Below are positions 47,935 through 58,222 of a stretch of DNA of 64,000 nt, piece by piece. The position numbers and the translations under genes are program-made. The notes below the pieces were generated by a model. That model made no database searches. It had not been told where the DNA came from and saw only the letters and a list, made by a program, of their open reading frames with translations. The stretch is from Pyrenochaeta sp. MPI-SDFR-AT-0127 (Eukaryota; Ascomycota; Dothideomycetes; Pleosporales; Cucurbitariaceae), in NCBI GenBank assembly GCA_020747015.1, contig JAGTJM010000056.1:152855-216854 (forward strand), in the 5' to 3' direction. The first letter of the stretch is position 1. Each line of letters begins with the position of its first letter.

Positions 47935-48603
47935 TTAACCTCCCATGAGTGAGCTGTTCATGCTCACCCAGTCTGGTACTATGGTTTTAGAATCTTCTTG
48001 GGGCACTTCAGTAGCCGGCTGGATAATCGTTCCTACGCGCCCACCAGCGATCTCCAGCTGCTTAACCTTCATTGCGAGTAGGTTGTTCTCCTCGTTGAGC
48101 CTTTTAATCTTTTCATTCGCTGCAGCAAGGCCTGCCTTGGCTTCCTTGTATTGCGTGTCTGGGATCATCTTGAATCTCTCCGGTCTCAGGACAGGTTGAG
48201 CGTCTGGTGCGTCTTGTAGGATATCAATCAGTCCCTGGATGATGAAATCGACAGTTACACCTTTCAGGACTGCGTCGTCGAGTGCACCCTTGAGCTCATC
48301 AAGAAGCTGAAGCATTTGTTGCGGGACACCTTTTGTAGCGTTGAGGCTGTTCAGTCGGCGGCGAAGATCCGCTTCAGTCTGCTGGAGCTCCTTGTACTCA
48401 TTTTTGGGTTCGTTTGATTCCTCAGCACGCCTGTGAAAGGTAGCTAGGAGGCCATAGGTTGTGCGACATTGGCGATATCCAGGTTTGTTGATGGTTTCAG
48501 AAGGAAGGTAGGGGCCCATTTCTTCGATCATGGCACCAATGGCGGCATGGCCTCGCCGGCCTGGAAGTGTGCTCATAAGAGTGGTCGACTTAGTGGTTGT
48601 CAT
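47935..48603 (-). CDS. Uncharacterised coiled-coil protein (222 aa)
   Basis: The frame is open from an ATG at 48690, but the ATG at 48603 has the better context (CAACCATGA) and begins a normal hydrophilic protein, so I prefer 222 residues. The upstream 29 codons would be unusually hydrophobic and are probably leader. Two helical, heptad-like regions are visible: about residues 60-100 (KELQQTEADLRRRLNSL) and about 150-195 (AANEKIKRLNEENNLLAMKVKQLE), the second a strong coiled coil with Leu and Asn at core positions. Between them lies a stretch with hydrophobic residues that may fold as helices. No catalytic motif, signal peptide or membrane segment is present. It probably works as a small oligomeric or adaptor protein, but no family is recognised. 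Confidence 0.6.
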   Translation of the reverse strand: MTTTKSTTLMSTLPGRRGHAAIGAMIEEMGPYLPSETINKPGYRQCRTTYGLLATFHRRAEESNEPKNEYKELQQTEADLRRRLNSLNATKGVPQQMLQLLDELKGALDDAVLKGVTVDFIIQGLIDILQDAPDAQPVLRPERFKMIPDTQYKEAKAGLAAANEKIKRLNEENNLLAMKVKQLEIAGGRVGTIIQPATEVPQEDSKTIVPDWVSMNSSLMGG

Positions 48604-49206
48604 GGTTGGGGATTGAGTAACATAGAGAGTAAAATTGACTACAAGAGAATCAAATGATAGCCTTTTGAGTTGTTGAATATTACGGGCCATGAATTCACGT
48701 GGGAAAAGCGGGTCCTAGAAGGTAAGGGACGAAATGAAGCAAGATAAGGATGTTTTGGCCTATGCATTCCAACATTGATTAACAACCCCTAGCGTCTTCC
48801 CTGGCTCTATTGTGCGGTTTCATAGGCTGAATGACGACCAATACGATGTTTCGCAGATGGTGTCAATCGACTTGCAAGCAACTTCATGAACCGTGTCCAC
48901 GTTTGAAATTGTAGCCCAGTGATATCAAAATATCTTAAATTGATAAATTTCGTGCTATTGTGTCTTCAATCTAATTATAAAATCATACTCCTTTTTACCT
49001 ATTTGTATTCCGTTTATGTCTGCGAGAAGGATACCTAAACCACAAATGAGATAGATATCCGACTTAGTGAGCTGTCGAATAAGTGGCGCAGTTCCAATGT
49101 CCCACTTTGCCCCATTGGTCCCACTCTTGAACTCCAATTTTTACGTTGATATACTGTCACCCGTCAATACAACAGCTACGTAAGTCTAGACCGCAGAGCT
49201 CTGATA
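48604..49206. other. Intergenic region, AT-rich
   Basis: Leader and promoter of the coiled-coil gene followed by AT-rich DNA before the 3' end of the transporter gene. Nothing else was recognised. Confidence 0.5.
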
Positions 49207-51080
49207 TTATGAGCTGTCAGTCTCAATCCGTGTGTTCTCCTTCCGCAGTCCTGTGATCGTTTCTGTGTGTTCTGTTCCTAGATGCGCCGCTTGTACAAAT
49301 ACACTTGCGACAAAACTCAAGAATGCAAAAGCGGTGTATGTAATCCACATGTTGCGTGTCGCATAGGCGAATGCTTGCTTAGCAGCAATTTCCCAGGCAG
49401 AGTTCTGCAATGTGCTTGGAAGCATGACATTAGCCATAGCACTCTCGCCATCCAGTTGGTGTAAGATATCCTCCGGTAGACCTGCAGCACGCAAGAATGA
49501 GGTGCGACTGTTCATGGAGTTTTGAAAGATCGTTCCTCCAATAATGGTGGACATTGATAGGGCAATAGTGCGAACGAAAGACAATGTCGCAGTTGCGCTG
49601 GCAACATCCTGCTGTTTGACCTGGCTCTGGACAGCAATGAGTGGTGCTTCGAAGAGAACACCAGAACCAATACCACCAATGACCAAAAAGCCGACTGCTT
49701 TAGCCGTGGTCGTATATGCATCGAATGACACGAATAAGCCGAAACCTAGGGTCAAGAAGAAGGTTCCGACCCACATGATCTCGCGAAATCGTCCAGTGCG
49801 GTGGATGATAAAGCCGCAAATGACGCCAGCAATCGCTCCGGTCACAATGAACGGTAGGAGCAGAAGACCGGAACGTAAAGGTGACGCTCCCATGACAGCT
49901 TGGAAGTATAATGGCATATAGTACTCGCCAGCGATGAAAACCTATAAGATCCAAAAAGGTCAGTACCATTTCAATGCTTCTATGGGCATGTGTGAGAACT
50001 TACAAACCCATGGAAGAAAACCACTGCAAAAGATGCAACGTTCGTCCTTTGCTTGAACAAACTCATTGGGATGAGCGGGTACTTAGCCACACGAGCCTCG
50101 CTGTACACGAATGCGAATATCATGATTCCTCCTACGACGAGGAGGGCAATAATTTTCGCAGAGTCCCACGGGAAGAGGACACCGCCAAAGTCAAGCCCGA
50201 GCAGGATCATGAGGGTGCAGCCGAGGAAAGTGAAGATGCCAAACCAGTCCACCGCTTTGATACCATCCTTGAATGACGTGTGTTCATGCTGAATGTCTAG
50301 GAAGAGCAGAATAAGCAGTGCAGCGAAGCCGCTAATTGGAAGATTGATATAAACTACATGTCATCATGTCAGCGAAGATTTCAACTCATGGAGGATGATT
50401 AACTTACAACACCACCGCCATGAGACCAAACTCGCAAATACACCACCCAGGACTGGTCCAATCCCGCCTGCTAGTGCCCAGATGCCTTCGGTGAATCCCA
50501 TAAGCAGACTCCTCTGTCTCAAACTAAACAAGTCACTGATGCAAACATGCACAAGTAGAATGAGGCCCCCACCCGCGGCGCCCTGAAACGCGCGCCCGAT
50601 GATAAGGGCCTGAATTGTCTTTGCAGTAGCACATATTGCGGAGCTGATGAAGAACATAAGCAATGCTGTTAGTACAATGAGCTTGCGGCCCCAGATATCG
50701 GAGAACTTTGCCCAAATTGGTCCGGATGCTGCATTTGCGAGGAGGAAAGCGCCGCCAATCCATGTGTAACCTGCTGCTGAGTTCAGGTCACGGGATATTG
50801 TCGGCGCAGCGGTTGCGACAATTGTTGCATCTAATGCTGCTACGAAGAGGGACAACTGAATGCTGAGTTAGTATGATGATTCCACGTGATGCGAGTGACA
50901 TACAAATAGAGCGATAAGGATAGCGGCCATACGAAACTTGCTTCTCTTTTTACCGTCGCTCGCAATTGACAGATTCCTTTCGACCTCCAGTCCTGCTTTC
51001 TGTTCCACGGCCTCTTCCTTCTGAGCCGCGACCGCTGCTTGGCCAACGGGTCGAACAGCCATTTCCCACTCGTGCTCCAT
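49207..51080 (-). CDS. DHA2-family MFS multidrug transporter (four exons)
   Basis: Exons are 51080-50904, 50855-50408, 50353-50004 and 49941-49207, giving 569 residues. Introns of 48, 54 and 62 nt have GTATGT or GTAAGT donors and CAG/TAG acceptors. The protein has a hydrophilic N-terminus of about 45 residues and about 14 membrane helices, the drug:H+ antiporter-2 layout. Helix 1 carries LDATIVATAAPTI. The loop after helix 2 has the motif A element (SDIWGRK). Helix 5 has the antiporter motif C (GGIGPVLGG). Such transporters export toxic compounds or the cell's own metabolites across the plasma membrane with proton exchange, and many sit in secondary-metabolite clusters. Here no backbone enzyme is near. 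The C-terminal tail is short and hydrophilic. Confidence 0.92.
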
Positions 51081-53977
51081 ATCTAAGTATGGCCAGGTAT
51101 GTTCTACAACAAGATGAGATGAGGATCAGTACACAATTAGCCCCATATTTCTATACAGCGAAAAGGAAGACGTCGGCCAGCCTTAAGCTGACGGTGTTGC
51201 TTATGCAAGCCCTTTTCCATCGCGCGTCACCGCTACTTATTAGCCAATCGCGATAGGACGCGCAGTTGCCAAGCATTGACTTTTTCCTGAACAGGATGGC
51301 GTCCGCCCTTCTACATGCCGAGGATCAAGGTTGCTCTTACGTATCGGGTATTGGCACGTGGTGGCCGACGAGGTCAGAGATGGGCTTAAGCTAATGTGGA
51401 TGTTTGAAAAGGTTGTGATCGTTATCAAATCTTTTGTGATCTTCAATGTGATCTGTGCATCTCAGTACCTTTGTGGTCTTGGTTTATCTGTGCCTGCATC
51501 ACGCTTGATATGATTTAAGGATTTGATAGATCTAGCTAAGAGCTCAATAAGCTATAGGTAGCCACATATAGACTTTAGTGATAAATCTATTCTTGCTACT
51601 TCTACCTAGCTTATGCTCAAATCTTGAGGGGGAGAACTCAAAAGCGCCAAGGGTCCCCTGTTGTTGCATATCATAGCTGCATTTATGATGTCAGACCAGG
51701 CAATATACACGACTTTCATCTGCTTGGTATTGGAATTTTCGAGATACTCAGTATGCTCTCAGCTCTTCAGAGCCGTCTTCGGTATGCTACCATGGCCATC
51801 AAGTCCTCAAATGCATCTTCATCGTTGGGGGCGGTATTGGCAAATCCATTGTCTACCCACAACTTATTACACGTTCGAGAGTCAATACCATTTTGCTTCG
51901 CAAAAACAGTACACTTACGAATGACGTCCATTTCGCAGAACTCTATATTCGGCTCCAGTTCTTCGTCGTCTGCGGGATCCGCATCTGCAGCCATATGCAT
52001 TGGTTCTGGTTCAACGCCAATCTAGTCGTCTTGCACTGATGCCGCTGTATCATGCGAAATATCAACATTTTCATCTGTTGGAGGAGCCTGCACCTTTTTG
52101 CGGACAGGTAAGGTCTTTGTGCCACGGGATACAACAGAGAGGGCAGAAGCGTTTGTGACAAGCCAAATATTCAACATGTGGGTATGCTCTAGTGTCGGCT
52201 GGAGCCACTGTCACATGGACCGTCTTACAGCCGCCAGGACACGACCACTTCTAAGCGCGAGTCCACCATGCCTCAAAGGTTTGATGCTCGTATTCTTCGT
52301 GCAGCTTTTTCGGCATTATATGGATAAGGGTGCCAGTCAGTTTCAACTACGCTTCAGTCTCTGTATGCGTGCATGCAGCTGCTATTGGTCGGGCCAAAAT
52401 CACAAAATTGGACGAGGATATGGTTCCTGATACACTTGATGCAAACGCTCCTCTTCCATGATAAGAGCTCCGAATGAGGTATTGGTTCGTGGGCATCCAA
52501 GAGTGTGATGGTTAAACATGAAGAGGTGTTCCCTGAGGAAAGCCCTTATCCAGGGCAAATGTTTTCTTGTTTCTTTTCCTTCTCTTTCATCTATCGAATG
52601 TACCAAACCATAACCATGGGTCAGCGCCTTAGGGCCGTTGCGATGACTGAGTTCCTGGGTCCGTCACTCGCAACCTTTACAATGATTCTATACTGTGTAA
52701 GTTCTTTGAGGGGTTAGCCAAGTCAGAGGTGATGACCTCGGTGATTTTCTATCAAAATCAAAATAAGGCGTACCCATTGGAGAAGAACTACCAGCAACGC
52801 TACTTCAATTTCGAAAGGGCGATGATTGTGAGAGGAGTCCCACAGTAGGCAGCAACGTCAGAAGCGGCCTAAATATGGTCGAGGTAGCAGGTTTTGAAGG
52901 CTCCAGACTTGGCGTGAAGCATTGCCTGACAATGTTTACTCCTTTCCCTCAAGCATGCGATTGGGAGCAAGCTGTATTGCACAGCTTTTCGGTTTCCTGT
53001 TGAAGTTCTACCCCTGTAAATGTTTCGAATGAATTGGCAGGCATCGAAATTCGTCTCCATTTGACCCTCGTCTCCGCCCGGTATCAGATACAGGTTTTAA
53101 ATGCCGAATGGCCATTAACTTATGTCCAGACAGATGACAAAAGAGGTTTTCTCATACTACAAAGGTGATACAATACTGTCCATATGTCAAGTCTATGTAG
53201 CGAGGTACGAGGTCATTCCTTTGGTTAGATGCATCACTTTTCACCGAAAACGACAGGACCACCGCTTAGTCCTTACAACAAAGGCCTAGGTGCCTAGACC
53301 ACTAGATTCGATCTGAAGCAATCTTCGCTATTGATTTTCTATGTTAGCATCGTCGGACTACCGTGCATCGTGCCTCATTGGCTGGATCCAAGCGAGGGCA
53401 AAGGATATGCATAAGGTTTCATCGAGATAAGCGAGAAAGACGGGGGCTAAAGTCCAGACTCAAATCACAGACGGTCCGTGATACTATCGTAATAGTGCTG
53501 TAGGTACCAGTCCAACAGGTACCTAGATTTTACATAGATTTGAGCTCTATAGGAACGAACTTGCTTTTGTTTGAAGTCTGTCCCGTATAGGTACGTCAAG
53601 TTCGCTCGTAGAGTGGAAATAGTAGAATTTTGTAATAATCTTGACGAGACCAAGCCTCGTGCCACATTTTCGCTTTTGGTGGTCGCCCAGACATGCATTT
53701 GGGAATGGTGAAGTGATCTAGGTCAGCCTCGCGCAGGTTAGCTCGTCACTTCAGGGCTGAAGGCTCGGAAAGTACTTGGAAGATCTCAATCATCCCTATG
53801 CGGAATGCATACCTCCTTTTGTGAGTGAGCGCCATGCAATTCCTTGTATTGACTCTGCATAAAGTGGCCTTGTTTAGGTCTGTTTAAGTCTCGCTCAGGT
53901 CTGCGGAATTATTTCTGAATTTCTAATCCCTTGTCTTACTACGATTGTATTGTGAAGTGAAGTTTTGCACAGACGAG
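51081..53977. other. 2.9-kb stretch with gene and repeat relics
   Basis: The first 200-300 bases are the promoter of the transporter gene. At 51540-51619 there are imperfect inverted arms around an AT-rich centre, followed by a purine run, TTGAGGGGGAGAA (51624-51636), like a retrotransposon polypurine tract. At about 51770-52470 on the minus strand lie the decayed remains of an RBR-type gene (separate entry). At 53501-53525 a perfect hairpin has 8-base arms (TAGGTACC/GGTACCTA) and a 9-base loop. No intact gene was found. Confidence 0.45.
51767..52470 (-). pseudogene. Relic of an RBR (RING-IBR-RING) E3 ubiquitin ligase gene
   Basis: Read on the minus strand, 52242-52105 encodes an IBR-like zinc-binding domain: a CPGGC pair, about 22 residues, then C-x4-C-x2-C-x4-H-x4-C (ACHKRFC...PWHKDLTC). 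This matches the IBR consensus. Upstream, at 52443-52421 and in another frame, CIKCIRNHI resembles the end of a RING1 domain, preceded by His-Ser as in fungal RBR proteins. Between and after these parts there are in-frame stops (a TAG shortly before the IBR part) and frame changes. Downstream, an acidic frame 52000-51767 continues but is separated by a TAG at about 52021-52023. RBR proteins pass ubiquitin through a RING/HECT-hybrid mechanism, and fungal genomes carry many copies. I infer a degenerate copy. The ends are approximate, and introns might explain some of the frame changes. Confidence 0.55.
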
Positions 53978-55770
53978 ATGCGTTTCTCGTTTCTCTTGGG
54001 CACAGCCTTCGCACTCTTCGTGTCGGTCGAAGGGCAGAGGGTTTCTCGGAATGGGCGTTGCGGATCAAATGGCAGCGGAGCAACGTGTTTGAACTCCCAG
54101 TGGGGCGACTGCTGTTCGCAGTATAGTTATTGGTGTGTGCATATCTCACTGTTCTTTTCTTTTAAAGCCATTCCACCTGCATCTAACATGGTTCGAACAG
54201 TGGGTCGACAAACGCGTACTGCGGAACTGGATGCCAGACACCCTTTGGATTATGCAATGGCGGTTTGCCTTCTCATCGTTCCTCAGTGTCTGGCTCTCCA
54301 TCGTCCACCCGCACACCGCCCTCAACCTCGCCTTCTCAGCAACCCGTTTCCAGAAACGCTCGATGCGGTGCCGGTTTTGGAGGCCAGACTTGCTATGGAA
54401 GCCAATGGGGAGATTGTTGCTCCAAACAGTTTTACGTGCGTTTGAGCCAGAGTCTAACAGAGGGTCACCAAATAGGGTGCTGACTTCTGCGAATAGTGTG
54501 GAAGCACCGATGACTTCTGTCGTTCGGATTCGTGCCAAATTGGATATGGCAAATGCAATTCAGGGTCATCTCCTTTGCCTTCATCATCGAAGAGATCAAG
54601 CACCTCGTACTCAAGCGCAGTACCATCTTCCAGGGTCACTAGTACCCGGTCGGCAAGCACTTCTTCGATTCGGCTGTCGACCTCATCGAGCGCACCGCCT
54701 CGTAGTTCGGCTACTTGCGGACCAAAAGCATCCTCATGCAACAACTTGCCAGAGCGGTCGACCTCTTCCTGCTTGTCAGTCATCTCAAAGAGCAGGCTGC
54801 GTATCGCCACTTGCGAGCAAACTGGTGGGACGACTACTAGAACTGTCACCACCGCTGCACTCGCAGCGAAGACTACGACGACGATTACTTCTACCAGAAC
54901 GGTTGGAGCAACGATACAGTCTACCGCCGTTGTAACGTCGACTAGTATCACAGTTTTCACTACAACCACAACGACTACTGCTTCTGCGACTGTAGCGAGT
55001 GCCGTCTCAATTACAGCGTAAGTGATTTGGCTTCTTGAAGGCGCGAAGGCTTGAACTGACTGTCTAGTACTACAACCACGACTACAACACAGCCTGCTCT
55101 TCCTCAGGAATCAGTCTGCGTAAGAGCTGGCTCAAAGGCTCGCGAGGTTCTCGGTCGTCAGGCCTTGGCACCAGAATGTTCCTGCTTCCTGACCACGACA
55201 AAGTATCGGGGTCAGATAACAGTGTACACAACATTCACACGACCTGTTGTAGACGTGGTCATCAAAACCACAACGTTTACCACAGTCTCTACCGATGTTG
55301 TCCAAACCGTGCAGCGAACCGAAGCGACCCTCACCTCTTCAACAAGTACCTTGACCTCTACATCCACCACAACTGTCACACAGGTGTCTACGACTGTTGT
55401 ATCGACGGCAACAGCAACAGCAACAGCATTCTCTGCGTTTTGCGCCGAGTTGCGCCCGCTCACAGGCCAGCCTAATCTTCGCAACGGCGGCGTTGCCAGC
55501 CAGGCAATTTTGACAGGTGCCAATAGGGATCCGAGGATTTGCTGCTCTGTCTGCGCCAACAACCAAGACTGCGTATATTATGAGTATGAAAGCATCCGAA
55601 ACAACTGCATTATATTTATCACACGCCTCGATGGGGCTCCGCAAAACCCATGCATAAGCCTTATGTGTACTCGGGGTGTGCAGAATTACGACGCGACTTC
55701 GAATAACAATGGCGGAAACAGTTTTTTCTACGGCGGGCCGTGTTTAGCAGGTTCTCCCGGAGGAAGCTAA
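53978..55770 (+). CDS. Secreted protein with two chitin-binding type-1 modules and a Cys-rich C-terminal domain
   Basis: Exons are 53978-54132, 54201-54435, 54497-55017 and 55068-55770, giving 537 residues. Introns are 68, 61 and 50 nt (GTGTGT, GTGCGT and GTAAGT donors). The first two interrupt the two hevein-like modules at the same place, just before the Cys of the CGST motif, as expected from module duplication. The N-terminus is a signal peptide (RFSFLLGTAFALFVSVEG). Each chitin-binding module has the pattern RxGRCG/RCGAGF...C...QWGDCC...CGST..(Y/F)C, with a Ser/Thr/Pro-rich linker between. A long Ser/Thr/Val-rich region (about residues 190-410, interrupted by a small Cys cluster near 230-260) is likely O-glycosylated stalk. 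A C-terminal Cys-rich domain (about 435-525) with a CCSVCANNQDCVYYEY-type segment resembles PAN/apple domains. Wall or chitin binding is likely. No catalytic domain is seen. Confidence 0.85.
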
Positions 55771-58222
55771 TGGACCATGGGCGATGATTTTTTTGTGAAA
55801 AGAAGATGGATACTTGAACTCGGGGGCACGTGGATTTCTCTACACTTTGATAATCTTAGTCTTTCACGCATGATAATTTGTGGTTGCATCTCGGCGAATA
55901 CTACTTGCTTGCACCTTGTTGATGTGCAATGGAACGAAGCGTTTGGGTGGGGTTGGCACTCCCTTTGTTCACAAAAAAATCAGACGACAATCCTGATGGA
56001 AAGTAAAATTAGGGCCGAGTGGGTGTTGAGTTGCACCAGGCAGCGGGCGGCAGCCGCGCATGTCCATATTGTGTTTAATATTAGCATTTCTCGCCATTAC
56101 AGAGGGCTGATCTAGCCACGAGTAGAAGAAGCAGATATGAACAGAGTGCAGCATGCCGGATGGATAGAAACAGAATCGATTGTTTTGCTTCGTCTTCGCA
56201 AGCAAGCCGGGCACTCAAGCCGCACATGTGCCTGCCGATCGAGGTCAAACCCTGATGGCGGCGTGCCAGGGTATGCTGTTCAAACGACCATGGAAAGTAG
56301 TACCGAGCGAGCACATGGCAACCAAGGTCTGATGTATATGACGCATGTCACGGTGGCTGAAGGCGGGATGTGAGACAGGTGGGAGATTGCAGCGCCGAGG
56401 TCAGAGTGGCTGACGATTGGCACTGAGTGTGGTAACAAAGTCCAGCAGGATGTGTTGGACCGGTCTCGCGTTGGCCGATCACGCCCGTCTTCGACAAAGG
56501 CCAGGATTGCAGCCTAGGGCTCCGGTGAAAAGAGAGCTGGCCCAGTAAGCGAGCGGTTGCAGCCACACCAAGGCTTGAGGAGGCTCACATTGGTGGTGAG
56601 GGGGACTTCAGGCTGTATGACGGGCGATCATGGATTTGGACCTGTTCGCAAGCGGCGCTGGTCCTCCAAAGGCAAGCTCCACCGGGGGGATCGTCTTGAT
56701 GCGGGCAGCATGGACTGTATCTGGTAGTGCCGAGCAAGGTGAAGGGGGGACTTTGTGGCGGATGGGAGGTGGAGGGCAGCGGAATGGGATGGGGAGGGCG
56801 GTGGCTGCGCCTCCACTGGGCGGCTCGATGCTGTTCTTGTCTAGCCCGTCGCAGAGATGCCGCGGAATTGCCGCGCGCAGCAGCTGTTCGCATGGTTGGG
56901 TGTTGTGTGCCATTAGCAAGGGAACGGAAAAAAAAAATCTGCAGCGCTGTGGCGGACGGTGGGCAAGACGAGTCGATCAGGCGTGTCCAGAAACAGCAGC
57001 GTCCGTTAGTCCAGGGCTAACAGACGCCGCTGTGGCGCCCGTATGTCTCCAAGGGCGACGTCGCGAGCAGCGGTGCCAGGAGGGGGGGGTGGTCGGGCGG
57101 GTCTGGCGCGCAACGTGTGAGTGGCCAAGGTTGCTTTGCTCAGCAAGCCGCCGCGTACACAGCCTCCCAGGCTTGCGTCGATGGCGCATGATAATTCGAT
57201 GCTGCCGGCCAGCCGCGTGTGAGGCTGCCCACCGTCCTCTTGCTGCCGGCGAAATTGAAGCAGCGCCCTGCCCTTCCCCATCGTCCTGCTCAGCAACAAC
57301 TGATCATCGCCAGCGATCGCCCGGCTACGCCTGCGGAAATCAAGAAACCGCCGCCGCATCTCTCGCCATCCCAGCATCTCGCTGCATCTCAGTTTTGCGA
57401 CGCCGAGGAGGTCCGAGTGTCGTCCCAAGCGGTCGTTGCTAGCCCGCCCACCCCCATCAGCCACAACTTCGCTCCCCCAACTCTTCGTCATCGGCACCAC
57501 CAGCCTCTCTACCGCGCACCTCGACCATCAAACATTGCGACGCTGCAGCGCTGCGATAGTGCTCTTGTCTGCACCCTCGTCCCACGCGCCGGCACCCACG
57601 CTCCCCCCCAGGCACCGTCGCACGCCTTTGCCGCCTCGCAGCCCCTCCATTGCGCTGTTCGCGCTGAGGTAGTCTGCCCACTCAGCTCACAGCCTCACGC
57701 CCTCGACCGCTAAGGCGCCGCTCCCACGGCCGGCCGGCCTATTGCTGCTACCAGCGTCGCCTTTGCCATCAACTTCCAACTCGACGCAGCTTTGGACGCT
57801 CTTCAGCTGCAGCCGTCGCTTGCTGAGCTTTTGCGCGCATCCCTTGGGACCCGTCTCGTCTGAACTTCACACGGCAGACCGTCTTGGCTGGACCCGCATT
57901 CGCAGCCGAGCCTCTTGAGAGAGATCCTGTGCCGGCTCAATCGCGAAGCTGCCTCGCTCCAAAACGTGCATCTCTTCGGCCTATTGGCACGCATTAGACC
58001 CTGGCATGAGCTTAGATCGGCCCTGAACAGAAACGTGCATATCAGCGTCCGCAGAAACATCCGCGTCAAAACAAAAAGGTTCGTCATGGCAGTAGCTACC
58101 CTTCGTCTACCAATTCCACCATCACAATTGTCCCGCGACCTGCTTGAACCCGTGAATATGTACTGATTTCTGCGTTCAAGTCTTGCACGCAATCCAGTAT
58201 CCACCTCGCCACATCTCATCTC
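55771..58222. other. 2.5-kb GC-rich upstream region of the C2H2 gene
   Basis: No gene was recognised. From about 56600 the DNA is GC-rich and both strands show long overlapping frames without domains, which I take as composition artefacts. The part from about 57470 to 58222 is C-rich and pyrimidine-rich, typical of a long promoter and leader of a fungal regulator gene. Short upstream ATGs in this leader (for example at 58086) could act as uORFs. Confidence 0.5.

Noticed and set aside
56585..57713. Overlapping long frames on both strands upstream of the C2H2 gene (for example 56630-57442 plus, 57006-57500 minus)
   Set aside because: Open only because of high GC; no domain, and they lie in what looks like a promoter and leader.
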